NCBI GenBank assembly: GCA_034008185.1 | Contig: CM067081.1 | Coordinates: 24,364,806-24,428,805, forward strand | Source: Gorsachius magnificus | Lineage: Eukaryota; Chordata; Aves; Pelecaniformes; Ardeidae | Length of the DNA: 64,000 bases | Reading direction: 5' to 3' | Shown here: positions 24,616 through 36,424 of the stretch, piece by piece | How positions within the stretch are numbered: the first letter of the stretch is position 1 | Layout: each line of letters starts with the position of its first letter | Notes under the pieces: generated by a model | The model's input: the letters and a program-made list of their open reading frames with translations, nothing else | What the model was told of the DNA's origin: nothing | Database searches by the model: none | Program-made: the position numbers and the translations under genes

Positions 24616-27070
24616 ATGCTTTTTAAATTCTATTCTAGGGACTTTAGATTTATACACGACTAAACCAGCCCTCCGTCAGATCTCCTCTGCCAGGAGCAGA
24701 AACGACTGGGGATGACACAGGAACATTGGAAATCCCAGAAGCGTAAGCAGCAGGCAGGAACACCGACATGCCCGAGAATCGGCGCCAAGTGCCTCTGTCC
24801 TCTCACCCTCCCTGTTTAACACAGGGGCCCCAGCACCTACTCAGCTCCCATTTAGCTTTCTCGTTCATCACTCAATGGATGGCTGAGCCTGGGGAAGTTG
24901 CCAACCGGCAGAAATAACATTTCTGAAGACCTGCGTGAGTAGATGTGGCATCACAGGGAAGCCTGGCTCATTCCCAAAGAGCCCTGTTCACTGCAGAGCA
25001 CCATATCCAAGCCTGGCCCTTAATTTTCCAACCAACCAAGCGGGCAGTCGTATGGAAGGGAGACGGTAGAGGGCAGCTCCACCCTGCTTAACGCAGGAAA
25101 TATTGTTTGCAAGTAGCAGCTGCTCGCACGCCACCTCATGCAAAGGATTCTTTTGCGCACCGGGATCATGACAGGCACAGGCAAGATGGTGGCAGCCACC
25201 GTCTTCTGCCCTCGCTCCCCGTCCTCGGTGCCTCCGTGCAGGGCAGAGCCTGCCTGCCCTCTCTGCAGGGTAACTTGCAATCTGAGTGACAAAAATGCTG
25301 GGGTCCGTCGTGTCTTCTGGGGCTGCTGGAGACTCAGCATGGTCCAGCTGCCCCACGAGGGCTCAGTTTGGCCCTTGGGATGCCCCTGCTGAAGCTACTG
25401 CTTTTCTGCAAGGAAGGATGGGGTGGGCAGATGTCACCTCTGTGCCCGTGTGGGGTCCCAGATCCAAGGGTGGGTGACAGGGCAGCAGGGATGCCAGCCT
25501 CATCCTGGCCCTGATGGGGATGGTTTGAGCTCTTCCTGGAAAAAGTCCATGGCAGCCCACGCTGAAAACAGGGTGAACACATTTCACCTTTCCTCGTGTG
25601 GTGGGTCCAAGCCCCCGGGCAGGGGAGGCTGCCACATCCCCACCACAGCCCCTGGCCCAAACACCTACCGTCACGTTAAAGTGAAGTGAGCTGGGGCAGG
25701 ATTGCTTTGTGCATCACAGAGCCACAGGAAAGGGCACAGCCTTGTTAGAGATGTATTTTCTGCAAATCATCCCTGAGTAAATAGATCAGAGGAGCCCTGG
25801 CTCTTCCAGAAACATCAGTGAAGAGGGTCAGTGGCAGAAATTTTAGCCCAGAAATGATTTATAGCATTTCTTTCCCAAGACCCGGGACCCTGACAATTTG
25901 TTAGGTGATCAGCACCCTTGTGTGGCAAACAAACTCGGACTGGAAGCCCCTGCTGGCTTCAGCAGTAATTTTGTTATCGTCCCAAAGGCAAAGGTGGGCA
26001 CGTACTGCCGGGGTCCATCTTCTGCCACAGGTGTTTTCTTTCTCCTCTCTCCTGAGGTCCGTTTCAGAATTTAAATGCTGGCTTTCACCATGCTTTATCT
26101 TCATGGAAAATACTTCTTGGGAGAGTTTGACTCTAGAAGTAATCAGACGGCAAACACTGACAACCACCATCATGTTTCCATCTGTAACATACAGCCCGAC
26201 TCTCCCAGCGCTGGCGAAGGCTGGCGGAGACAGCTCACGTTTCCACTCTGAAAAGTCATCAGGGAAGAGGTCCCTTGAAGCGTGAATAAACTAAGAAAAA
26301 TAATTAACTATGACAATTAATTCAGCAACCTCCGTTGCTATTTTGCACCTCAGGATGGAAAGACGCCTGCAGCTCATTGCACTGGTGCTCCACTGTGTTC
26401 GTAAGAAAAGACGGGGGAAGGAGATGCTGCTCATCCCAGAGGTGTCGCGCACACCGGTGGGACAAGAGGCACCTCACACACGGGCTCCCTGTCCGGGCTG
26501 TGGCAGAGCAGCGTGGCCACGAGCAAGCCCAGGCGCAGCACAGCACGAGGAGCTTGCTCAGCTGCAACACCGTTGGGTCTCCTCCGGTGATGCAGGCGCT
26601 TGGGAGATGCAGTATGGCTTTTCCTAACAGGGACTGGCACGATGTTTAAAATCCAGGACATGTATTTCTGCAGCAATACACAATACACCTGACAATATTT
26701 GGGAAATGCTGAAAGCTGAGGACCTTCATTTGACTGTTGCAGGAGATCTCTGCAGACCCCCAGTGCATGGCGTTGCCCAGGCTGCTGGCGGGGATCACCG
26801 GCCTTCGGCGCCCTGCTGCTGTCTCCCCAGCGCTAACAGCTCGCATAAAAACACGGAGGCTTCTGCTTCAGCAGGAGTAAGCATCAGGTTGCATCCGTTA
26901 GCACAAGGTAATGACGGGCTCCTACCTGGTTCACAGCAAGGCTGGACAAGGGTGCTGCGGCAGCATGGCTGTGGGCAGCCCTCCGTGGTGACGGTGCAGC
27001 TGGGGATGGGCAATGCCAGCCCAGCGTCCCCCTGGGACACCCCAGTCTCTGGTAAACTCAAGGCAGCATA
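24616..27070. other. Intergenic, nothing recognised
   Basis: Unique sequence; open frames up to 165 codons without recognisable domains. Confidence 0.6.
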
Positions 27071-27334
27071 TCTCAGAGTCACAGAGGGGTCGAGGCGGGA
27101 AGGGACCTCTGGAGGTCATCTGGTCCAACCCGCTTGCTCAAGCAGGGCCACCTACAGCCGGTTGTCCAGGACCATGTCCAGACAGCTTGTGAGTATCTCC
27201 TAGGATGGAGACTCTACAACATCTCAGGACAATCTATGCCAGTGCTCAGTCACCCCTCACAGTGCAAAAGCATTTCCTCATGTTCAGATGGAGCCTCCTG
27301 TTTCTGTTTGTGACCATCACCTCCTGTTCTGGGA
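27071..27334 (-). mobile_element. Older CR1 LINE fragment
   Basis: Reverse orientation: tctcagagtcacagaggggt, gaagggacctctggaggtca, tctggtccaacccgcttgc, agtatctcctaggatggaga, cacctcctgttctggg. It is clearly more diverged than the young copies. Confidence 0.8.
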
Positions 27335-28964
27335 TGAGAATCTCTGGGGATGGTAGCATGGGCTGGCTTTTGCTGAGCCGTGCTGTCAGGACATCTCACA
27401 GTGGTATCGCACACATTGCAGTTACTCAGAAAGTAAAACAGAAACCAAAGTGGGAGCCCTCCTTGGCAGACAGGCCCACTGAAGATGCCCATTTCCCTTG
27501 GCTGGAGAGAAGACAAGCCCCATCCCCAAGGGGCTGCTGTGCCTGTCTCCATTTCCCACAGTCCCAGCCCCAGGTCCATTAATAAAGCTTCATGCAGCTT
27601 GGGTTTACCCTAGGGAACACACTCAACCCAGGTCACCGCCATGTTGGTGCACCTGAGCCCAGGGGTCTGCTCCTGGGTGCTGTGAGGTGGGCACAACCTG
27701 GCTGGGGTGGCCAATGCGGGCCAAATGGTGCAACCAGATATCCCAAACATCAGCATATTTTTGGATAAGGACGAAAAGTCATCACCAAACAAGCCCTGGG
27801 GAGGATGCAGAGGTTGGCTGAAATGTTATAAATCCCAGCCCCAAGGTCGGGGGAGCTCTGCAGCCTCTCAGAGGCTCCTTACGCATCCTCAAACCCAAAA
27901 CAAAGTCCCCACTGATGCTCCCTGGCCACCGCGCACCCACCGACCTCCTTGCCCGAGCGCCTGCCTGCTGCTGCCGTCTGACACACGCTTTTATTTCACT
28001 GCCCTTGAGCTTTTCTGTTCATGCAATTGCCATAAGGCCCCAAGTCAGAGAACTTTGCAGTTTTAGAAGGGCTCTACTCCTGAAGAACCAAGCTGCTTCC
28101 GCATGGACGTCACAGCCCACAGGCTGAGCAAAGAGCAAATCTCCATGAGTCATTAAGCTCCTCTCCCCCGAGAGGCAGCGGGGTCTCAGTTACACACCGG
28201 AGGTGCGTGCCTCTCCAGTAGAAGGTGGGAAAAGGAAGTATTTAGCTCTCAAGTGTAACACGACTGTTCAGTAGACAGAATCATTTTTCAGCCAGAAAAA
28301 AGCAGTGTTCAAGTCACCAGCGCCCCCGGGGCTATTTACTTGGCTACGCAACCAGCAGCCTGGCAGAGTGTTGAACACAGCAGCTCCCGAGCTTTGTTCT
28401 GCACGCTGCAGGTTTTTGCTTGAGCACTTCTGCTGCCTGTCTCGTTTGCTTTTAAATAAGCACGAGGTGCAGCCCCATGCCATGGGGACGCCCCGAACAG
28501 GGCAGCCTGAACTCAGCCCTTCTCAGGCACTCAGAGAAGCAGCTCTGCTGGGGAGGTAGGGCAGAGCAATGGGTAAAGTTTGTTGGCACTGTCACTTGCC
28601 CCTTGCACTCTCCCTCTTTTCCCCAATTAATTTGCCACAAATTAATTAACGTGCTTGAAGCCTCAGCCCCTGCCTGTGCATGTCCCCTACGACCTCCCAG
28701 CCAGCGTGCCGCTGGGGAGGTGGCAGACGGTAGTGCTTTCCAAGAAAAAAAATTGCATGTGGAATGAAGGTCCCAGGCTGGTACATGAGAAGTCTTTGGA
28801 TTCAGGCACTATTCACTTGATGGCATAGGCTGACATGGCTGCCTTCGAGGATCCTGGCAGGCTGGTTTGCTTCATGGGACAATGGGTAGTTTGCTCAAAT
28901 GGCCGGTTCCCTGTCCTGTGATGATGACATTCTGCTGGGGTCCAATTTTGCCCGGTTTAAAGCA
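27335..28964. other. Intergenic, nothing recognised
   Basis: Unique sequence, with no repeats or domains seen. Confidence 0.6.
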
Positions 28965-29184
28965 AAGCAAATTAGGAAAAACTTCTTCACAGAAAGGGTT
29001 GTCAGGCTCTGGAATGGGCTGCCCAAGGAGGTGGTCAAGTCCCCATCCCTGGAGGTATTTAAAAGAAGGGTAGATGAGGTGCTTAGGGCCATGGTTTAGT
29101 GGTGGGATGGTAGGGTTAGGTTAGCTGTTGGACTTGATCATCTTAAAGGTCTTTTCCAACCTAGACAATTCTATGATTCTATGA
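28965..29184 (+). mobile_element. CR1 LINE 3' fragment
   Basis: ttaggaaaaacttcttcaca, ggctctggaatgggctgccc, ggtatttaaaagaagggtag, tttagtggtgggatggtagg, gtcttttccaacctagac and the ATTCTATG tail ending at 29184. About 220 bp remain. Confidence 0.92.
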
Positions 29185-30170
29185 AAGCAGAGCTTCTTAT
29201 CTAATGTAAGGCCAGAGGTCTGCTGCTTCCAGCAGCCCCTCTCGGCATCTGTGGTGCTGGGGTAAATCCAGCAACCAGCTCTCCCTTTCTCTCCTCTTCT
29301 GCGAATACATGTTAGTGCTCATCACGGTTTTCACAAAACCAAGTGAAAATGCACCTATGCTGGACATAAATTTGAAATATTCCTTCAAATATCCTGTCAA
29401 CTGGATACTCATTAGCTACACTCCTCTTAGCATTGTGAGCGTGGTAGGCAGTGTTCCCGGGTTCTTCCAAACCCTTCCTGGGGACGGTCTGGGAGTTAGT
29501 GTGGGACAAGGACCTTCCCCAGTAGGTAGCTTGAGTGCAACCACACTGTTTTGGGGGATGGAGAGTCCAATCACACAGGTGTGGGCCACCCCAATCTAGC
29601 TGCCGCAGAGCCAGAGAACAGCCCAGGGCACCTTCCAGACACTGATGCAGATACAACCACCATGTCCTACATCCTGAAGACCCCCAAAACAAGCATGTGT
29701 GAGGTCCAGCACGTCATATTGTACCCTCACCTGTGTTAGGGCTCTGGTTTTTCATCTGGACCATTCCTCAGGCGACGGCCACAACACAGCAAGCATCCGA
29801 GGAGCAGGCAGCCATGGGTTTCGGCTCTGTGCCCCAGCACTCCCCCTCAGTGGGTTGATGTCAGCTCCCTGCCCAGAAAAGCAGAGACGTGTGTTTGGGT
29901 GGCATTTGCCCACAGGCCACCTCCCATCCCCTTCTGAGGAGTTCCCCACTTACTTTCAGGTCCCTGTAGTGTCTCTGACTCAAGACAGATGCGCGTCCAT
30001 GACCTTTCCCACATGATCATGCCAGAGCGGGAGCTTCAGGGTGAACACCCGCAGGGGGGGTCTTGGCAGCGACAACTTAGACTTGATTATTTTGTGTGTA
30101 ATTGTGGTGTGTTTCTGTAGCTGTTTGGTACACACCCCTCTCCATCGCTGAGCTTGGCCAATGGGTCACA
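29185..30170. other. Intergenic, nothing recognised
   Basis: Unique sequence to the left of the pentanucleotide array. Confidence 0.6.
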
Positions 30171-30258
30171 CCTTCTTCTTCCTCCCTTCCCCTCCCCTCC
30201 CCTCCCCTCCCCTCCCTTCCCTCCCCTCCCCTCCCCTCCCCTCCCCTCCCCTCTCCTT
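30171..30258. repeat. CCCCT pentanucleotide array
   Basis: About 88 bp built of CCCCT units with a few CCCTT and CCCT variants. The minus strand has more than ten runs of three to four G separated by single A, the pattern expected to form G-quadruplexes. Confidence 0.95.
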
Positions 30259-30423
30259 CATGCTGTGATAGCCTGTCTAGTTTGAAATCTTGTTAGCTTA
30301 ATTTAAGAGGCTATTTTGTGAGGCTGACCAACCCATGCCAAAGCTAACACAGAGAAAGGACTTGTCATCTGTTCCCTTTTTATGAAGTGCTATTGCTACA
30401 CCATAAACATGCTACAAATCCTG

Positions 30424-30807
30424 AATCACAGAATCATAGAATAGTTTGGGTTGGAAGGGACCCTCAAAAGTCATCTAGTCCAACCCCTCCTGCAATGAGC
30501 AGGGACATCTTCAACCAGATCAGGTTGCTCAAAGACCCGTCCAGCCTGACCTTGAATGTTTCCAGGAACGGGGCCTCCACCACTGCTCTGGGCAACTTGT
30601 TCCAGTGTTTCACCACCCTCATTGTAAAGAATTTCTTCCTTACATCCAGTCTGAATCTACCCTCTTTTAGTTTAAAACCATTAGCCCTTGTCCTATCTCA
30701 ACAGGCCCTGCTAAAAAGTTTGTCCCCATCTTTCCTATAGGCCCCGTTTAAGTACTGAAAGGCCACAATAAGATCTCCCCGGAGCCTTCTCTTCTCTAGG
30801 CTGAACA
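30424..30807 (-). mobile_element. CR1 LINE 3' fragment
   Basis: Reverse orientation: aatcacagaatcatagaata, gggttggaagggaccctcaa, tcttgtcc-type body through gtaaagaatttcttccttac, to cttctcttctctaggctgaa. It spans the same interval as the copy at 1.4 kb but is a diverged relative. Confidence 0.92.
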
Positions 30808-31296
30808 ATGTTTGATCCAAGACAAAGACACCATCCAGCAACAGTAAAACCACTTACAGTCACGCTCCTAGCCCAGTCCAGCCAGAAGACATTAGATGCT
30901 TGGGAGACACTCTCTTGGGAGACACTGTCTTAGGAGACCCCATGTACATGAGTAATTTGTTGTGCAAAAACAAACTTTCCAGAGGAGACCACTTCAAGGT
31001 GCCAGCATCATTATTCAGTAAACTGCACGTGCATCCAGTATCTTCACAGCAAACCAGACCAAAATAACCACCACTGGAGAAACCATTCCAGAGAAGCTGA
31101 CTGAATAGATATAGTAAAAACAACTTTAGTCCAGAAGTTGTTTATTCAGAATTATATCCTTTTGCTTCAGAATAGAGAGTCTGTGTGGGAGTTGCTTGGG
31201 AGCAGGTTTTTCTGTTACGGGTATGCCCAGTCCTCTGTGGACGGGTGCCAACAAGTTCAACATGAGATTAAAATGCACATTAAGAGGGAGGAAGGA

Positions 31297-31374
31297 AAAA
31301 TAATAAATTAAAAAAAAAACCAAGAAAAATAAAATTAAAAATAAAATAAAAAATAAAAAAAATAAAAAAAAAAC
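31297..31374. repeat. A-rich low-complexity tract
   Basis: About 80 bp of A runs broken by single T or C (aataaaattaaaaataaaat). The hydrophobic minus-strand open frames across it (Phe-rich) are by-products of this tract. Confidence 0.95.
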
Positions 31375-34300
31375 CAACCCCCAAAACTCCCAGAGCAGGT
31401 CCAGGAGCTGTGATACCAAATGAGGGTACCACAGCCGAGCCCCCCAGCACCTGCTGGAGCAGGAATGCTGCCCAAATTGTTGTGACAGCCCAGGGAGGGA
31501 AGGAGGTGAGGCTGATGGCTACGTGCCAAAGCGCCCTTGGGGTTTGCTGCTTCTGACCACGTGCTGGCAAGGAGGCAAGGAGAGACCTGCAGGGGGAAGG
31601 GTGACATGCACAGTAAATAGTGACCCTGCCGAAGGAGCCCTGCGTACATAATAATTCTCACCTGCCTGGGCTGTGCCACCCAAAACAGCCCTGCTCTGGT
31701 TTATGGTGTTTGGCCTTTGGCAAAAAGACAGGATTTGCATGCAGTGATGCCGCTGTGTTGGCAGGAGGCACCCAGCCGAGCAAGTGGGGCAACTTCTTCA
31801 GCCAAATAAGTGGTGTTGCTCCATGGGTCAACAGCCTCTGGATTGGGTCCATTCCCTCCTGGCCAGGCTCACTCAGGGCATGGCTGGGCAAACACAGCTG
31901 GGGTAAACAGGAAAACTGAAAGGGGTAAATGGGGATGCCCAGAGCCCCGCTTGTACCAAGCAGAGCCGTGGCCTCTGGATTAATCTGCAGGCTGTCATCA
32001 GTGTGCTGAGCTGCTGCAGTGCTCAGGGGTGCTGCCTGCTGGAGGGGTTGTGCATCCCACTGGCATCAGCAGGGCACGGAGGGAAGGTTTGTTCTTGAAG
32101 GCTTTGCTGCAGGCACTGGGAGCATCATCCCTGGTTATGAGAAAGATATGTTGGGAGGAAAGAGATCGGCTCTGACCAGCCCTGTGCCATGGGGTTGCAA
32201 AATATCATGGGGAAGATGTCAGGGCTCATGGATAATATCTGGCTTTTTGAGCTTCACAATTAGATGCTAAGCTCCTCATCTAATTTACTACCACATTAAA
32301 CATATACAGCAACAACTTACTGCTTTGTAGTCTCTCCCAGGGGAAATTCAGCTGTTGCAGCATCCTGCAAGAGCTGCAGTGAATGCTGGAGCTTAGTCCA
32401 GCCCTGCCAGCCACCTCACTGCAAGAGCTCTTCCAGCCAAAAAACCAGCAGCGCCCACAATCCACAAACATTAGGCTCATGCCAGCACCATGGCAGCTGC
32501 GTTTCTGGCCTTCTCCGAGCCATCCTTGGTGTGACAGGCACCCGCTCAGACCATGCTGGTGGGCAGCCTGCTCCCAGCGCGTGGTCCCCGCCAAGCCCTG
32601 GGACCCCCAGCACCACGTTAAAGCAACTCCTGGTGCCGCGCAACGTTGACACTAAGTGCCTTGAGACTTTCTTCCATCTTCTCCTGCCACGGTGACCACC
32701 ACCACCACCTTCCCAGCCCAGAGCGCAGGCTGTAGGCATGCAACTCCCTGCTAGTGCCACTGTGGCATTTCCAGCGTGGTGACATGGTGACCAGGTCATG
32801 CATCCCATAACACAGGGGTGGTTGGGCACGGATGGGGCTTGGAAGTCCCTATGGCCCCAAGGCATCCTTGCTGATCCCTGCTCCTCAAGCATCCAGCTTG
32901 GAAGGCTGGAAGAAGCCTCACTGATAGGGAGTGGCACCACTTTCTAGGAAAGTCTGTGGCTGATGGATTTCCTGGGTCTGAACCGTTTTCCTATGAACTC
33001 AGCAGCAAATTGGCCTTTCTCCATGCTCTTCAACAACCCACCAGCAGGGAGGGAGGTGATGTGACTCTGCAAACCAAGCACTGCCCGTGGGACCACCTCA
33101 CCTCTGGTTTTGGTAGCAGTGGCCATAGCTGTCTATGTCTTCCCTTTGCACCTTGTAGCTGCACTGAGATACGAAAAGGTGAGCAGGCAGGAAGAAAATA
33201 AGAAAAAATAACGTGCTGGAACAGCTGCTGCCCAAATGGTATTTTTTGATGCCGCTTTCTTCTGTGTGGCCCCAATTTTACGTTGAAGAAGTAGATGAGG
33301 CGAAGATTGCAGCCTGGCATGGCTGGCAGCGGGTGCAAGACTTCAGATGGGGTCTTCAGGCAAGGTCCCTCTTCTGTTGCCGATATGTGACCTTTGCTGC
33401 CAGACACCTCTGGCTCTGCTCCCTGCTCTGCAGCCACCAACCGCAGCAGCCTAAGCTGCCGGGTGGCAGGAGCTCCGGTCAAGAAGCTGCAGGTACCACC
33501 ACCACCACAGCAAGGAACCGTCACCGTGCCCAGTAAGGCTTGCTCAGGATGTTGTCAGTGGCTCTGTGTCCATGCACAGGGTCTCCTTGATGACAAATTC
33601 CAAATGCCTGTGACTTGACACATGGGGGAGTGGCAGGTCGATATCCTGGAGGGATGCTCCTCACTTGTGCTTCATGCTCTTGAATCTAGCAAGGCCAATG
33701 TTGTCGGACTGTGGCTGGAAAAGTTTTGATGCTGGAAATTTCACCTGTTTTCTCTAAAGCGAGGGAAACGCGGTGTTTGCTGGGATGGTTGACAAAGAAT
33801 GGCATTGCAGCGTCATCATTCCCTCTGGCCTTGGAGACTTCACTTCCCCTGCCCTCCACTGACTCCCCAGCTCCTCCAGCTTTTCACTGGGCCGTTGGAT
33901 CATGGAAACAAACTCCTGAACCACCACGGCAGCAGCTTTCCACAACAGCCGTGAGAGTGGGGCACAAAAGATACACAGGTTCACAGGTTTTGAAGACACA
34001 CTCAGCAACCCCCGAGATGCCAACCCCGAAATGACAGTCACCCCGGGGTATCAGCTGGGGTGCCTTGTGCAGCAGTTTGATGGGAGAAGAAAATGCTTTG
34101 GACGCAAGCTTCATCTGACACTTGCTTGTGATTGGCTTGTGCTGCATGGTAGGACTCTGGTGTTGCCATGCTTTTCTAGGTTTCAAGGGGTGGTTTTACT
34201 CCATACTGTTAGTTTTTCATAATCTGCTTGTCTTAACTCTTCACATAGGTTGATCGAAGATAGTTAAAATGGGGAACATATTTGTAAAAATGCTCTAAAA

Positions 34301-35070
34301 CTGTTACCTGTGATACCCAGCGTGGTGGATGCTCTCAGTGAGATGCCACGAGCAGTAAAAAGCATCTGAATGGCATCGGTAGGGTTGTGTCTGAATGTTG
34401 CATTGGGTTATTCTGCACAATGGTTGTATCTTCAAGAATTAAACTGCAGCGTGGCTGCTCTCCCTGCCCGCAGAGCAAGGAGCCTGCCAGAGCCTGTTCC
34501 TGCTGCCTGCGTCTCTCTGAATTTACAAAACCTGCTCTAGTCCCTGGCCAGTTTGAGAGCTCTGCAGATCCTTTGAAGGTCTCAGAGCTTTAAAAGCAAT
34601 AGCAGACAGGCTTTCACTGTATTGGGCACTTCCCTAATAGGCAAAAATCATTAAACCCCAAAATTAATACATATATATTTAACTTTTCCTGAAAGCATAA
34701 GCAGCAGGGGCTTGAGCAGAATGTCAGAGGACATTTCAGCTCACAAAGCTGCTGACTGACTGCAAAAGTCCTCCTTCACTGTGGCCACCTTGCAGATGTT
34801 GGGAACAGTGGGTTTGGCTGGAGTGGGGGGACCAAGGGCCCTCAGTTCCCACAGGCTCTTCGTGAGCTGGGACTCCAGGAACAACCGCTGCTCCCCAGGA
34901 ATGCAGCTTCACACTGATGTGGCTGTCAGAAAGAAATGGAGCGCTGGATGGAAAATGCTGTCCAGGAGCAACAAACTCGTGCAGCCCGCAGCTCTGCCGG
35001 TCCTGCAGCTTGCTGGGTCACAGCAAAGCTCAGAGCCACCATGCATGGTTTCTTCCACGTCTGTCATGAA

Positions 35071-35118
35071 CTCCTCTTGGCCAACAATCTCCTCTTGGCC
35101 AAGAACCTCTTCTTGGCC
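35071..35118. repeat. 18 bp imperfect tandem repeat, 2.7 copies
   Basis: ctcctcttggccaacaat, ctcctcttggccaagaac, then ctcttcttggcc. The period is 18, and a surrounding 134-codon open frame would read LLLANNLLLAKNLFLA, but nothing else supports a gene there. Confidence 0.9.
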
Positions 35119-35527
35119 TCTCTGTTCCCTTGCTTCTCATCCCAGAGCAATGCCTGCACTTTTCAGCAGCCTCCCCTTCACCCAGCGGCTTTCACAAGAG
35201 CTTTGGGAGTTTCCTCTTCATTTTTCTTTCAATCCCATTTCTCCAGCTATCGGGTGATATTTAATGCAAATAACTTCATAGGTCAAGTCACTTCAGATGC
35301 TGAGCTGTCGGAGATGAGAGAAGGAATAAGTTGTTGTTAAGTCTGTTCAGTTTCTATGGTAGCAAGAAGAGAGGTTTTTCATTAGGCTCCGCTTTTGAGA
35401 CACCGCCTCCAGAGCCTTTCTCGGGCTCTGGCAGTGAGCGGTCCCCATGCAACCCATGGCTTCAGGACCTGCCAGACCCACAGACATGCCACTGACAGAG
35501 CTGGATGGCAGTTTTCCGTCTGGAGCA

Positions 35528-36424
35528 TGAGCGGATGACACCAAACTGAGTGGTGCAGTTGACACACCAGAAGGACGGGATGTCATCCAGAGAGACCTGG
35601 ACAGGCTGGAGAGGTGGGCCTGTGTGAACCTCATGAGGTTCAACAAGGCCAAGTGCAAGGTCCTGCACCTGGGTCGGGGTAACCCCCAGTATCAGTACAG
35701 GCTGGGGGAAGAAAGGATCCAGAGCAGCCCTGCCGAGAGGGACTTGGGCATGCTGGTGGATGAAAAGCTGGACATGAGCCGGCAATGTGCGATGGCAGCC
35801 CAGAAGGCCAACTGTGCTCCAGGCTGCATCAGGAGAAGCGTGGCCAGCAGGTCAAGGGAGGTGATTCTGCCCCTCTACTCTGCTCTGGTGAGACCTCACC
35901 TAGAGTACTGCGTCCAGCTCTGGAGCCCTCAGCACAAGAAGGACAAGGAACTGTTGGAGCGGGTCCAGAGGAGGGCTACTAAAATGATCCGAGGGCTGGA
36001 GCACCTCTCTTATGAGGACAGGCTGAGAGAGTTGGGCTTGTTCAGTCTGGAGAAGAGAAGGCTGTGGGGAGACTCGATTACGGCCTTTCAGTACCTAAAA
36101 GGGGCCTATAGGAAAGGTGGGGAAAATCTTTTTAGTAGGGCCAGCTGTGTCAGGACAAGGGGTAACAGGTTTAAACTAAACCAGGGTAGGTTTAGACTGG
36201 ATATAAGGAAGAAATTCTTTACGATGAGGGTGGTAAAACACTGGAACAGGTTGCCCAGAGAGGTGGTGGAGGCCCCATCCCTGGAAACATTCAAGGCCAG
36301 GTTGGATGGGGCTCTGAGCAACCTGATCTAGTTAGTGGTGTCTCTGCTCACTGCAGGGGGGTTGGACTAGATGACCCCTAGGGGTCCCTTCCAACCCAAA
36401 ACATTCTATGATTCTATGATTCTA
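35528..36424 (+). mobile_element. CR1 LINE fragment with intact ORF2 C-terminus
   Basis: About 0.9 kb, starting at the FADDTKL catalytic box (gcggatgacaccaaactg) and running to the ATTCTATG tail at 36424. The frame is open from 35624 to 36331 (235 codons), covering the thumb and C-terminal part: [45 protein letters not shown], then [20 protein letters not shown]. The 3'UTR (CACTGCAGGGGGGTTGGACT) differs from that of the 44.6 kb copy, so it is a separate subfamily. It cannot encode a working reverse transcriptase because most of the palm and fingers are missing. Confidence 0.92.

Larger units (their letters stand above)
30808..35527. other. Intergenic with low-complexity tracts only
   Basis: Contains the A-rich tract at 31297-31374 and the 18 bp tandem repeat at 35071-35118. 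Frames up to 174 codons (32416-32940, minus) show no domain. Confidence 0.6.

Noticed and set aside
31126..31679. Hydrophobic, Phe-rich minus-strand frames resembling membrane segments
   Set aside because: They are translations of the A-rich tract at 31297-31374.
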